In this document: positions 17,364-26,454 of the stretch, piece by piece
Layout of the letters: each line of letters begins with the position of its first letter
Numbering within the stretch: the first letter of the stretch is position 1
From: Echinicola rosea
GTDB taxonomy: Bacteria > Bacteroidota > Bacteroidia > Cytophagales > Cyclobacteriaceae
DNA length: 64,000 bases
Assembly (NCBI RefSeq): GCF_005281475.1
Contig: NZ_CP040106.1
Coordinates: 5,570,001 to 5,634,000, forward strand
Reading direction: 5' to 3'
Position numbers and translations under genes: made by a program
Notes under the pieces: generated by a model
Told to the model about the DNA's origin: nothing
The model's database searches: none
Seen by the model: the letters and a program-made list of their open reading frames with translations, nothing else

Positions 17364-18392
17364 AAAATGTCAGTTGAAATATAAAAAACGGCCAAAGCTT
17401 TCGAATCTTAGCAACCACCTTCAAAAACATTAAAAAAGTGGCCAATTAGTGCAATGACCGGGACTTCCAATCCCGAAAATGGTTCATTAGCCAACCAAAA
17501 AGGATGAGGATTAAAATCGATAACTAAAAAGCTCGGCATTTGTCAATCCCGCCTTGCAAATCCACTTGACCTCCCCTAGGCGACTGTCCTAAATTAACCA
17601 TATTATTTATACATATACAACTTAATATTATATTATTAATATATCCCTGGAAAATCAGCACATACAACCTAATTGGCGCATTTCAGGTACGGCATAATTA
17701 ATTTCACAACCAATAACGCTTGTCATGATCCTCCATTACCTCAAAAAACCATAAAATTAAGCCTACATTTTCCCTCATTTATACCAAAACAATTGTCTCA
17801 ACTTTATTTTAAATGGACCTGGTTTATCATGTCTGCATGATGGTGGAAAAACAGCAGCACTAAAGGGACAACAAGTGAATGCGAACAAAAGGGCCGAAAG
17901 CTCCCGCTAGCGGTCGGATTTACCTCCATCTCATTGTTGTGCGGGCTTATTGAAAACTACTTTGCCTACTGTAACAGGCCTCCTTTCCGGATTTACTGAC
18001 CATTCTGTAACATTGCAACACCTAATCATGAAAATGGAAAATAAAGTAATCGACATCCAATACTACATCCTGACATCGAAGCTTATGGTATTGGCAGGAA
18101 AAATACCGAACTCATCCATTCCCTTTCCGTATTCTTGACACCAACCTGCCGGGCACCTCTTTGAAAGTCCCATCCAGTAACATTAACGTGCTAAACAAGA
18201 ATAAAAAAATGAGGCCTACAATCTCACGGAAACCATTGCCGACCTTGAACATTTCCCCCATACGCTTGCCCATGACATTCCATCCACGACAACAATCCGG
18301 GGATACCGTAGTAATTCGGGGACAATGCCTCCAACCTGCTCTCTTGGTGAACCTGAAGAACCAACCGAAGGCAACAGGCCAAGGCCTTCGCT
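17364..18392. other. 1-kb intergenic region between kinase and response regulator
   Basis: No convincing gene on either strand. Small frames (17950-18138 plus, 18112-18396 minus) lack family features. The part from 17580 to 17870 is AT-rich. A possible promoter for the response regulator lies just ahead of its ATG (TTTG-N21-AAGCTTTG ending about 17394 on the minus strand), one mismatch in the -7. Confidence 0.5.
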
Positions 18393-20441
18393 TCAAGAAG
18401 GTTGTTCGGCCAATGGAAGGGCAAACCAGAACGTACTTCCCTTTCCCTGTTCCGACTCCACCCCTATTTTCCCATGGTTCATTTCCATGTATTGCCTGCT
18501 CAGCACAAGTCCCAGTCCGGTACCTATTTCATGGTGGGTACCTTCGGTGCTCATGTTCACCTCATCGAAGATATGCGGAAGTTTTTCGGCAGGAATCCCT
18601 GTCCCTGTATCCTCTACAGAGACCACCAACAACCTTTCCCCACTTTGGATACTGGAGCTAATTATGATCCCATCGCCCTTACCGGAATATTTAATGGCAT
18701 TGGCCAGAAAGTTACGGACAACAATTTTGACCATTTCCACATCGGCAAAGACCATCCCTGGCCCTGTTCGGTCAAGGACCTCTATCCCTTTCCTTTTTGC
18801 GTCCGGGAGGAGCAGCGATATGGTCTTTTCCACTATTTCCTTTATTTCAAACCTGACCGGGCGTGCCGAAGCTTCGGTCATCTGGCTTTTCGCCCACAGG
18901 ACGAGGTCATTTACAAAAAAATTTACCTCGTTCAATTTCATGCTGATATCATTGGTAAGCATGCCCATTTCTTCCTTGGTGAACATCCCTTCCCGGTACA
19001 TGTCAACGGTACTTTTCAGGGAGTTCAACGGTGTCTTTACATCATGTGCCACTACCGACAATATCCTGTCCTTGAATTTCCCCATCCTTTCAAGCTCCCT
19101 GTTCTGCGCATCAATCTCTTCTTGGTGAAGTTTTTGTATCCTGTTGGTACGGCGGATATTCCGGAGATAGAGAAATAACAACACGACCATCACGACCAAC
19201 AATATCGATAGGACAAGGATAAAATAGGTTAAATTGCGCTGGCGAAGCAACTGCTCCTGGTGCCTTTGGTTGACTGTCCTTATTTCCTGGCCATGCCGGA
19301 ACTGCTCCTCGGCCCGCACCAGCTGCGTCCTTACCTCTTGGTTCATCAGACTGTCTCCAAGCGAGGTATATTCCCGATAACTGTCGAGTGCCGCTTTATA
19401 ATCTCCCATAGCCGCTTGTATTTCACTTAAGACGAGTACTCCCTCCCTTGTCAAGGTCATATGGTTGATTTTCCGTGCCAGTCGGAGTCCCCTTTGCACC
19501 TGAACATATGCCTCTTCTGGTTTTCCTGTCCCAAGCAGGCACTTGGCTACTTTAAGGTCTGCTTCGGCCACTTTTTGTTCGGTTCCCAGCTTCATGGCAA
19601 TGTTTGTTGCCTCGGCATACTTTTCCATGGCCTCCGTTGGATTTCCCGTCTGTTCCAAAAAGTCCCCTAAGGCCATAAAGGACCTGACCATGCCGGCCCT
19701 GTGGCCCAGGTCCCTACTTTCTTTCAGGGCCTTTTCGTAAAACTCAAGGGCTGTTGCAGGCTGGTTTTCCTTGAGGTAAACCCGGCCTATCCTTATATCC
19801 AACATGTGCAGGAGATCCTTGTAACCTGCACGGTCATAAAGGGCCTTGCTCCGGGCAAAGGACTTCCTTGCTTCATGCAAATTCCCCTGAAGCTCATGGA
19901 CCTGCCCAAGGGTCCAATGGTTGCGGGCCACCTGCTTGTCATAACCGTTCTCAGTGGCGATTTCCAGGCCCCTATAGGCCAGTTGCTGTGCCTTTTCGTA
20001 CAAACCGATGTCCATGTAGACCATCGACAGGTTTATGCACAATACCCCTATTTCCTTTCTGAGCCCCATCTGTTCGGCCCGTATCATGGCATCCCTTTCC
20101 ACCTCCATGGCCTCTTGGAAGTTCCCTTTTTCATAATGGGCCGTACCGATATTGATCATTGCGACCACCACTCCCCTTTGGTATCCTATGCGGTTGCTGA
20201 ACAGGAGGGCCCTTTTTGATATGGCCATCACAGAATCCGGAACGGTACTCCAATACCGATAGGCAAGATGGTTCAGGGCCTTGATATAGGCTGTGTCTTT
20301 CTTGTAACCGGGTGTTTGCTGAAACTGCTCTACTTTTTTCCGCAAACTATCCCTGTCCAGCTCCTGTCCGAACGTTACGGAGGACAGTACAATATTTATT
20401 GCCCAAAGGTACCAAGATGCTATACAGGACTTACGTACCAT
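18393..20441 (-). CDS. TPR-containing sensor histidine kinase
   Basis: 682 residues from the ATG at 20441. A signal peptide or anchor (about 1-25) leads to a periplasmic region of eight or more tetratricopeptide repeats (about 30-370, with AMEKYAEATNIAMKLG and similar). A single membrane helix (about 395-415) follows, then a coiled coil, a HisKA dimerisation helix with phospho-His near 465 (VVAHDVKTPLNSLK) and an HATPase_c domain with N box (NFLANAIKY), DTGTGI and GTGLGLVLS. It senses something through its TPRs and phosphorylates a response regulator, possibly 16974-17363. The usual hybrid receiver is absent. Confidence 0.92.
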   Translation of the reverse strand: MVRKSCIASWYLWAINIVLSSVTFGQELDRDSLRKKVEQFQQTPGYKKDTAYIKALNHLAYRYWSTVPDSVMAISKRALLFSNRIGYQRGVVVAMINIGTAHYEKGNFQEAMEVERDAMIRAEQMGLRKEIGVLCINLSMVYMDIGLYEKAQQLAYRGLEIATENGYDKQVARNHWTLGQVHELQGNLHEARKSFARSKALYDRAGYKDLLHMLDIRIGRVYLKENQPATALEFYEKALKESRDLGHRAGMVRSFMALGDFLEQTGNPTEAMEKYAEATNIAMKLGTEQKVAEADLKVAKCLLGTGKPEEAYVQVQRGLRLARKINHMTLTREGVLVLSEIQAAMGDYKAALDSYREYTSLGDSLMNQEVRTQLVRAEEQFRHGQEIRTVNQRHQEQLLRQRNLTYFILVLSILLVVMVVLLFLYLRNIRRTNRIQKLHQEEIDAQNRELERMGKFKDRILSVVAHDVKTPLNSLKSTVDMYREGMFTKEEMGMLTNDISMKLNEVNFFVNDLVLWAKSQMTEASARPVRFEIKEIVEKTISLLLPDAKRKGIEVLDRTGPGMVFADVEMVKIVVRNFLANAIKYSGKGDGIIISSSIQSGERLLVVSVEDTGTGIPAEKLPHIFDEVNMSTEGTHHEIGTGLGLVLSRQYMEMNHGKIGVESEQGKGSTFWFALPLAEQPS

Positions 20442-20550
20442 AAAAATGTACACTTTAGTTTTCTTGCTCTTGATATACAATAAATAGGGCATCTTGTTAA
20501 TTAGCTAAATCACTGATTCTTAATAAACAGGGTTGCGGAAAAATAACTCA

Positions 20551-20602
20551 AAAACCCCGAAAATCGTCCAAAAGGGCTTTTTCCGGGGTTTTATTTTTCG
20601 TA
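20551..20602 (+). terminator. Hairpin with T-rich tail ahead of the transposase gene
   Basis: AAAACCCCG (20551-20559) pairs with CGGGGTTTT (20584-20592), followed by TTTTATTTTT on the plus strand. It lies between the divergent kinase and transposase genes. It would stop plus-strand transcripts entering the transposase from outside, as is often seen at the ends of insertion sequences. Confidence 0.55.
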
Positions 20603-20627
20603 TTTTTTGTTTGCAGACAAAAATACT

Positions 20628-21980
20628 ATGAAAGATACCATACAGCTCCCTATTTTCAAAGACTTTGACGGATACTCTCCAAAGTATCACTTTTTCAAGA
20701 ATTCCTTGCTTGGCCAGATCCATGACAGCCTGCCATGGGAAAAGCTTTCGAGCCTTGTTCCTGAAAAGCTGCAGGGGCCTGGTGCCCCAAGGTGGTTCGG
20801 TGCCAAGGGCATGTTTGCCCTGATGTTTTTGAAAGCCTACCTGAATACCTCAGACCGCCAATTGATTGAGCGTTTCAATACCGACTGGAGCCTTCAGTAT
20901 TTCTGCGGGAAAGTATTGGCAGTAGACCAACAGATCCGGGACCTTACCATTATGACACGGATCAGGGCCTACATCGAGGAACACTGCCACTGGGAACAGG
21001 TCCAAGAGGTACTAATGGATCACCGGAAACAGGATGTGGACAACAGCCACGTCTTATTAATGGATGCCACCTGTTATGAAAGTTATGTCCGTTTCCCCAC
21101 CGACCCCAAACTACTCTGGGAATGCTGCCAGTGGGTGTTTGAAAAGCAACTGTTCAAAAAATGTAAACAATTGGGCATAAAAAGGCCCCGGTCAAAATAC
21201 AGGGAGCAGAAGACCAAACAGCTTGGCTACTTCCGTAAAAGACGCAAATCCTTTAAGGAAACTCTCAAAAGGAAAAAATCCCTGGTCTTCCTGTTGGAAA
21301 AAGGACTTGGCCAGTTACAAGAGATCCTGGACTTTTATCAAGGGGCGGGTTTTAGACCAAATGACTTTGCCTGTCTGAAGACCATCAAAAAAGTCTTGGT
21401 CCAGCAGCAGTTTTTGTTGGAAAATCCTCCCTCCGAACTTAAGGACCGCATCGTTTCCCTCCATAAACCTTATCTCCGGCCGATCGTCCGGGGAAAGGAA
21501 AACAAACGTGTGGAGTTCGGTATGAAAGCCCATATCCTTCAGACAGGCGGGCTATCATTTATCGATAAACTGGACTTCAACAACTTCAATGAATGTACCC
21601 GGTTGAAAATATCCACGGTAAAACATACCCGGGTTTTCGGACAGACTTCCCAGCTGGGTGCCGACCGGATTTATGCCACCAATGCCAACAGAAAGTATTG
21701 TACCTCCAAAGACATATTCACCGGCTTCCCCAAAAAAGGCCCCAGACCCCACAGCAAAGCCGAAAAGATGCTGAGTGCTGAAGTCTCCAAACAAAGGGCA
21801 ACGGCAATGGAAGGGGCTTTCGGAAACCATAAAAACCACTATGGACTGGTTAAAATACGAGTAAAGGGAGATAAAAGGGAAAAGCTGGCCGTGCTGTTCG
21901 GCATTATGGCAGCCAACGCCGTAGCAGTTGCCAAACGAAGAAACCAACAGGAATCCCCGCCCACCAACAAAGCTGCTTGA
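20628..21980 (+). CDS. IS1182/IS5-type DDE transposase
   Basis: 450 residues from the ATG at 20628. The N-terminal part has the DUF772-like region (WFGAKGMFALMFLKAYLNTSDRQLIERFNTDWSLQYFCG). A DDE core follows with HVLLMDATCYES, GADRIYATNANRKYC and a C-terminal EGAFGNHKNHYGLVKIRVKG. These mark IS1182-group transposases. The gene looks intact. Terminal inverted repeats and a target duplication could not be found by eye, so the element's limits are not given. It lies between the kinase gene and the mob operon. Confidence 0.9.
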   Translation: MKDTIQLPIFKDFDGYSPKYHFFKNSLLGQIHDSLPWEKLSSLVPEKLQGPGAPRWFGAKGMFALMFLKAYLNTSDRQLIERFNTDWSLQYFCGKVLAVDQQIRDLTIMTRIRAYIEEHCHWEQVQEVLMDHRKQDVDNSHVLLMDATCYESYVRFPTDPKLLWECCQWVFEKQLFKKCKQLGIKRPRSKYREQKTKQLGYFRKRRKSFKETLKRKKSLVFLLEKGLGQLQEILDFYQGAGFRPNDFACLKTIKKVLVQQQFLLENPPSELKDRIVSLHKPYLRPIVRGKENKRVEFGMKAHILQTGGLSFIDKLDFNNFNECTRLKISTVKHTRVFGQTSQLGADRIYATNANRKYCTSKDIFTGFPKKGPRPHSKAEKMLSAEVSKQRATAMEGAFGNHKNHYGLVKIRVKGDKREKLAVLFGIMAANAVAVAKRRNQQESPPTNKAA

Positions 21981-22477
21981 CAAAAACTACCGCCGGAAAG
22001 AAGAATTACAGGACAGGTGTGTCCAATTGTCAAAACCACCCCAAAAATCAACCTCTTCAATTCAGTAATTGTACTTTTCCTTACACAAATTGTACTCTTT
22101 ATTTTACTTCAAAGTACCCTAAAAACAAATTAACCTTTCAGTTAAGTCACTAAAAGGTTAATTATATCTATTTTCCAAGGAGGCCTAAATAAACTTTAAC
22201 ATTAAAAAACCATTATTCCCCCTTAGAATTTTCGGAAAAACCACTATGCCACCATTGGTTTTGCCATGATGAATTTTATAAGAAAAGCCCATGTAAAGTC
22301 CTTCAATCCAAGAATGGAGGGAAACCATTTCTGAATACTAAAAGGCACCTTCGATACGGATTTCGCAATCCCTTGGCCTTTCATGAGCCTGCCCTATTTT
22401 ACCATTCAGCTGTCTTACTTTTGCAATTCAACCATGGTTCAATCCGCTATGGGCTTCAAGTCACCAATTATGGACCT
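21981..22477. other. Intergenic region after the transposase gene
   Basis: About 500 bases between two convergent genes. It holds a perfect 10-bp inverted repeat (ATTAACCTTT 22129-22138, AAAGGTTAAT 22153-22162; 14-base loop) and two copies of AATTGTACT near 22067 and 22088. The right end of the insertion sequence must lie here. No gene was accepted. Confidence 0.5.
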
Positions 22478-24460
22478 TTATCGCTTTCTGATGATCAGGC
22501 CTGCCAGTCCTGGGCTGTCCAGCATCCGGTCCAGTTCCGATTCTATCAGTTCGCTGACCTCGGATTTGATCCTTTTGTAATTATTGGCCACTTCGTGTTC
22601 GGTTAGTTTCCTGCATGGTGGAATGGGCTGGTACCCACTTTCTTCCCTTCGGATTGCCTCATGGTCATTTTGGATAGCGGCATGAAATCCTTTTAATTTC
22701 ATGGGCTGATCGGGCGTATCGGCCACCATCCCCACAAATTCCCCCGAGGACAGGGAGGCGATCGTAGATTGGGGCACTGCAAGGTCAAGCTGTACCGAAT
22801 GGCTAATGGTGGTATCGTTGGAATTGACGGACCTGCTCTGCCTGGGCTGTCGGATCTTCCCAAAGCGTTCGGACAATTGCTTTGCCGTATCGCCAAGCAC
22901 CTGCCCCGATACGATATTGCCCACCGTGTTCATGATCACCTCTGCATGCTCCCTGCCGTAGTCCTTTTTGAGCTGGCTGTAATCCTGAACGCCCAAACAG
23001 GTCGCCACCTTGTTGCTCCTTGCCGTGGCGATCAGGTTATCTATCCCGTTAAAATAAATGGTCGGAAATTCATCGAAAACTAGGCTGGACTTGAGCTTTC
23101 CCTTCTGGTTGGCCAGCTTGGTGATCCTGGAAATATACAGGCTCAGCACTGCACCGTACACCTGTTGCTTTTGCGGGTTGTTTCCCATGCATACGATCTT
23201 CGGCCTGTCCGGATTGTTGATATCCAATGTAAATTCACTTTCGGAAAGCACATAGTAAAGCTGTGGGGAGGATAACCGGGCCATGGTGATCTTTGCACTG
23301 GCAATCTGGCCTTCAAGTTGATCGGCAGCCCCTTGCATAAATGCGGAGACAAAGGGATTGATCAGCACCTCTATCTCCGGTTCGCACCGCAGGACCGAAA
23401 ACAACTTCTCGTACTCTACCTGCATCATTTCAATGACATGGGGAAGGGTACAATACTTCCCTTCCTTGTACCGTTTGAGAAACCAGATCACGGCGGTCAG
23501 GAAATTTATAGGCGATTCCACAAAAAAGTCCCCTTGTTTTTTTATCCATTCCCGGTTGAGTCCCATCATAATGGTCCTTGAAGCCTCACTGGCATCGGTG
23601 ATGTCCAGCATGGTGGACGGTTCGAGGGGGTTGCACCGATGACTGCGGGAAAGGTCATCAAAATTGATGGTGTAGAAGGTCGGTGCTATCCTATAGGCTG
23701 CCCTGTTTTTTTGCAGGGCATTGTAGGCGATCCTGGAAAGGTCATCGTACTTGAAGTCATAGATAAACATGGAAAACCCCTTGGCGATATGCTGGGTGAT
23801 CACATGGCGGATCACGAAATAGCTCTTCCCGGATCCCGGGGTTCCCAGTACCAAAAGGGCACGGAAAGGGTTGATGATATTGATCCAGCTGGCCCTTGTC
23901 TTCTGTTTCAGACGGTAGAGGGCCGGAAGGTTTATGGAATATTCATTTTCAAGCAGGCGTTCCTGTTGAGGGAAGGTCTCATTCTCATAGTTGAACACAT
24001 CCTTTCCCACCTGTTCCTTTAGACAGCGGGACAACCTTCCCCCTCCCCACAGGACCATAAGGAAGCCTGCCACCATGGAGACCAGGTAGCAGTAGCCAAA
24101 AGCCACTAGGTCCGGTACTATTGCCTTCCAATAAACTGACACAAAAAACAGGATACTTCCCAGCACCAAGGCGGTCAAAGCAGGTGGCCATTTAACGGCA
24201 GTGTCTTTTTTTCCCTTTGCACCAAGCAGGCTGACATAGAGCAGTCCCAAACAAAGTATTTTGGCATTTTGGGCATCTCCCAGAAAGGGCAATTTCCCCA
24301 CATTCTCCACAAACACCACCAGAAAGGGCCACGAAAGGCCCCACTTGGAAAACACGTATGGGAGTGCCAGGTAAAAGTGGATTAGCAGGACGGCAATGCT
24401 GATCTTGCGCGTGAGGTCAAGGATCTTGCGAAGGGCCTGTTGGTTCTCTCCTGTAGCCAT
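22478..24460 (-). CDS. mobC: VirD4-like type IV coupling protein (MobC/TraG family)
   Basis: 660 residues from the ATG at 24460, which overlaps the relaxase stop by one base (TAATG). Several N-terminal membrane helices (within about 20-140) precede a cytoplasmic ATPase with Walker A (LGTPGSGKSY) near 190-200 and Walker B (SSLVFDEFPTIYF). Further C-terminal are the ARSNKVATCLGVQDYSQL and TAKQLSERFGKI segments of the VirD4/TraD superfamily. It brings the relaxase-DNA complex to the secretion channel. An upstream in-frame start at 24592 would overlap the relaxase by 130 bases and adds a Gly/Lys-rich leader, so it was not used. Confidence 0.92.
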   Translation of the reverse strand: MATGENQQALRKILDLTRKISIAVLLIHFYLALPYVFSKWGLSWPFLVVFVENVGKLPFLGDAQNAKILCLGLLYVSLLGAKGKKDTAVKWPPALTALVLGSILFFVSVYWKAIVPDLVAFGYCYLVSMVAGFLMVLWGGGRLSRCLKEQVGKDVFNYENETFPQQERLLENEYSINLPALYRLKQKTRASWINIINPFRALLVLGTPGSGKSYFVIRHVITQHIAKGFSMFIYDFKYDDLSRIAYNALQKNRAAYRIAPTFYTINFDDLSRSHRCNPLEPSTMLDITDASEASRTIMMGLNREWIKKQGDFFVESPINFLTAVIWFLKRYKEGKYCTLPHVIEMMQVEYEKLFSVLRCEPEIEVLINPFVSAFMQGAADQLEGQIASAKITMARLSSPQLYYVLSESEFTLDINNPDRPKIVCMGNNPQKQQVYGAVLSLYISRITKLANQKGKLKSSLVFDEFPTIYFNGIDNLIATARSNKVATCLGVQDYSQLKKDYGREHAEVIMNTVGNIVSGQVLGDTAKQLSERFGKIRQPRQSRSVNSNDTTISHSVQLDLAVPQSTIASLSSGEFVGMVADTPDQPMKLKGFHAAIQNDHEAIRREESGYQPIPPCRKLTEHEVANNYKRIKSEVSELIESELDRMLDSPGLAGLIIRKR

Positions 24461-25701
24461 TATGATTGTTTTGGTGACAATCTTTCTTTTTGGGAACCTT
24501 TGATCCGGGAAGACTTCCTGAACTGACCCCTCCTTATCCTGCCCACGTTTTCCATAAAATCCTGGAGTACCGGTGTGGCATCCAGGTTCCATACAGGCAT
24601 CCTTTCCATTTCTTCCTCCCCACCAATACTGTTCCCCATTCCATCTAGAAGCAAAGGGTACTTCTCCTTCAATTTTACTTTCATAGGCCGTGAAACACCG
24701 CCCAACAAATTTCCCGAGACAGTAAACGCAGTCCTGTTAAGGTGGTCAATGGCTATGGCCCTTTTATCACCCCTTCCCTTTTGGATACTGATGGCAAATC
24801 CATTCTTTTTAAGGCGCCCGTCCAGGTCCGGGAACCTATTTTTGGCGATTTCATCCAGGACTTCCAAAAAGCGTTCTTTTGCTTCGGACACTTTGGAGAT
24901 GAACCCGCTTTTCCTCCGTTCTATATGATTGGAGATATTCTCGAATGTGGGCCGTATGGAAAAGGAACTTGCCCTCACCAGACCGCCCACATGCTTTCCA
25001 TTATTTCCCATTGGACAATAGGCCAGTCCACGGTTCCTCCACATCCTCCCTCCTCTTTTGCCCTGTACCAGCCCAACGTTGAACTGGCGCAAAACAGCTG
25101 CAAATTCAGGTATCGAGCCAAACGTATACAGGCGTAGGACATCTTTTATGATGTTCTCCATTGTACCAAGGGTTTCTGTTTTACCATACTCAAGTTTCTC
25201 CAAACGTGCCGGATATGAATATTGCTCCGGTCGTTGTGGAAAAGTATGACGTCCCATCTCGGCCACCAACTCCCTACGAGCCTTCTTAGAGAGGGTCTTT
25301 CCCAGATGATGGGTTTCCAACCGTTTTCCGTTTTTGGATATGGTGGTACTGAGGACATGTATGTGGGGATTGTAACTATCTGTATGGTTGAAAACCAAAT
25401 AGGGTTGTTTGCCATAACCGATTCGCTTCATGTATTGCTGGGCAATATACCGTAACCTGTTTTTATTCAAACTGTCAGTTTTGGAAAAGTGCAGGAAGAT
25501 ATGGATGGCATTCACCTTTACCCTATTGTTCCTGCGGGTATAGGATCGAAAATACGCATTCAGTTCCTTTCGGTCCATACGCTCCCCCTGGCTCCCAAAG
25601 CCATGTACCGTAATCAACTCGGCCTTGCCTTCTCTGATCTTCCTGAAATGGTAATAAAGGATACTGTTGATGCTCCTACCTACATTTATTACTGCTATCA
25701 T
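24460..25701 (-). CDS. mobB: Relaxase/mobilization nuclease (MobB)
   Basis: 413 residues from the ATG at 25701, which overlaps the stop of the upstream mob gene (ATGA). The N-terminal domain has the relaxase three-His motif: H106 (FNHTDSYNP), H113 and H115 (HIHVLSTT), with candidate nicking tyrosines at 16-17. The rest is a basic DNA-binding region ending in SSRIKGSQKER. This is the MobP-type relaxase of Bacteroidetes elements, which nicks oriT and leads the strand into the recipient. It is followed directly by the coupling protein gene. Confidence 0.92.
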   Translation of the reverse strand: MIAVINVGRSINSILYYHFRKIREGKAELITVHGFGSQGERMDRKELNAYFRSYTRRNNRVKVNAIHIFLHFSKTDSLNKNRLRYIAQQYMKRIGYGKQPYLVFNHTDSYNPHIHVLSTTISKNGKRLETHHLGKTLSKKARRELVAEMGRHTFPQRPEQYSYPARLEKLEYGKTETLGTMENIIKDVLRLYTFGSIPEFAAVLRQFNVGLVQGKRGGRMWRNRGLAYCPMGNNGKHVGGLVRASSFSIRPTFENISNHIERRKSGFISKVSEAKERFLEVLDEIAKNRFPDLDGRLKKNGFAISIQKGRGDKRAIAIDHLNRTAFTVSGNLLGGVSRPMKVKLKEKYPLLLDGMGNSIGGEEEMERMPVWNLDATPVLQDFMENVGRIRRGQFRKSSRIKGSQKERLSPKQS

Positions 25702-26078
25702 GTCCCGAAATGTCCCTGCACCATCTTCTCCAATACTTCCAATTTCCACAGTGCCTCTTTCAGCTTCCCTTCCAGTCGTCTGGCCATTTTCCGATCCTTG
25801 GGAGTACCACTGTTGACCAAAACGTCATGGACCATTTGGTCAACGTTTACCGCTATTTCCTGGATTTCCATCTGAATGGAATGCATTCCTTCCAGGACCC
25901 GGTCATAGGTCTGGTCATATGTTCTACACTTGACAGGCCTGTTTGAAAGGATTTGCCTTATCAGCGCACTCATGGAATGGTTGGTGGATTTCGACAACAG
26001 TACCAACAGCTCCTGGTAGCGGTCTCTGGATATCTTGGACATCACCACCACTTTTTCGGTCTTTTGCTTTGTCGCCAT
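25698..26078 (-). CDS. mobA: Relaxosome accessory protein (MobA/MobC-like)
   Basis: 126 residues. The N-terminal part (about 10-50) resembles a ribbon-helix-helix DNA-binding domain (VVVMSKISRDRYQELLVLLSKS, then SMSALIRQILS). The C-terminal half is helical. Bacterial mobilisation MobC-type accessory proteins look like this and bind oriT to help the relaxase. It lies 6 bases after the 72-residue protein gene and overlaps the relaxase gene, so all four mob genes are one operon. Confidence 0.88.
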   Translation of the reverse strand: MATKQKTEKVVVMSKISRDRYQELLVLLSKSTNHSMSALIRQILSNRPVKCRTYDQTYDRVLEGMHSIQMEIQEIAVNVDQMVHDVLVNSGTPKDRKMARRLEGKLKEALWKLEVLEKMVQGHFGT

Positions 26079-26084
26079 AAAACA

Positions 26085-26303
26085 CTAGTTTTCGAGATTG
26101 TACAACCAATCATTGGCAGCTTCTTTCCAATTGTCCAGCGGCATCCCGTTCTCCTTGTGCCACCCGGTGGACTGGTAGTAAAAATAAAAGACTTCTGCCT
26201 CGGAAACGGGGACGGACTGTTGGATAAAAAATGACTTTACCTCTTCAAAATGTGGTGTCGAGGAAAGGACATTGTTTGATGATTTTGTGTTATAATTTGC
26301 CAT
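26085..26303 (-). CDS. Small protein at the head of the mob operon
   Basis: 72 residues from the ATG at 26303; the frame is open further upstream, but the terminator and box there argue against an earlier start. The C-terminal 40 residues (EAEVFYFYYQSTGWHKENG ... WKEAANDWLYNLEN) resemble the aromatic helical pattern of DnaD/DnaT-like replication-initiation accessory proteins. That resemblance is weak. It is first in the mob operon, and the hairpin box lies 52 bases upstream. Confidence 0.7.
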   Translation of the reverse strand: MANYNTKSSNNVLSSTPHFEEVKSFFIQQSVPVSEAEVFYFYYQSTGWHKENGMPLDNWKEAANDWLYNLEN

Positions 26304-26354
26304 GATCAATATTTTTTGATTCAATGGCAAATTCACAAACAGAAAGAAAACAAT

Positions 26355-26386
26355 TTCACCATTTGGACCGGAGTCCTGAAAAAAAA
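26355..26386 (-). promoter_or_regulatory. Conserved hairpin box upstream of the mob operon
   Basis: Read on the minus strand: T8, CA, GGAC-TCCG-GTCC (26376 to 26365), AAATGGTGAAA. It matches the box at 4100-4135 nearly base for base, including the distance to the next start codon. The bases downstream (TTTGTGAATTTGCCATTGAATCAAAA) also resemble those before the tra operon. It may be part of a shared promoter or leader. An oriT function is less likely because it occurs twice. Confidence 0.6.
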
Positions 26387-26423
26387 GACAATAAAAAAGC
26401 CATTCACTTTCGCAAATGGCTTT
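26387..26423 (-). terminator. Terminator of the nucleotidyltransferase gene
   Basis: On the minus strand AAAGCCATT - 10-base loop - AATGGCTTT is followed by TTTTATTG. It lies 32 bases after the stop codon at 26455. It marks the end of the polysaccharide locus and separates it from the mob operon. Confidence 0.8.
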
Positions 26424-26454
26424 CATCCAATTTATAAAACTGAAATTCTTCTAT

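Larger units (their letters stand above)
1..26390. mobile_element. Integrated conjugative element, right-hand part
   Basis: The region carries a Bacteroidetes-type conjugation apparatus: TraE, TraF, TraG and TraI-like genes at the left, RteC, and a mobA-relaxase-coupling protein operon at 22.5 to 26.3 kb. All are on the minus strand. The element runs off the left edge. The right limit is set only by the switch to polysaccharide genes at 26.45 kb; no integrase, attachment repeat or tRNA was found there, so the boundary is inferred. About 17 kb of cargo and regulatory genes separates mob from tra. Whether the cargo belonged to the original element or came later is not decided by the sequence. 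Confidence 0.65.

Noticed and set aside
18325..19128. 267-codon plus-strand frame
   Set aside because: Antisense to the catalytic part of the histidine kinase.
20520..22060. Terminal inverted repeats of the IS1182-type element
   Set aside because: GGGTTG at 20530 and the CAACCTC at about 22046 pair for only a few bases, and no target duplication was found. Ends were left open.
26304..26454. oriT for the mob operon
   Set aside because: Position is right, but no nic-site consensus could be recognised and the dyad box also occurs ahead of tra.
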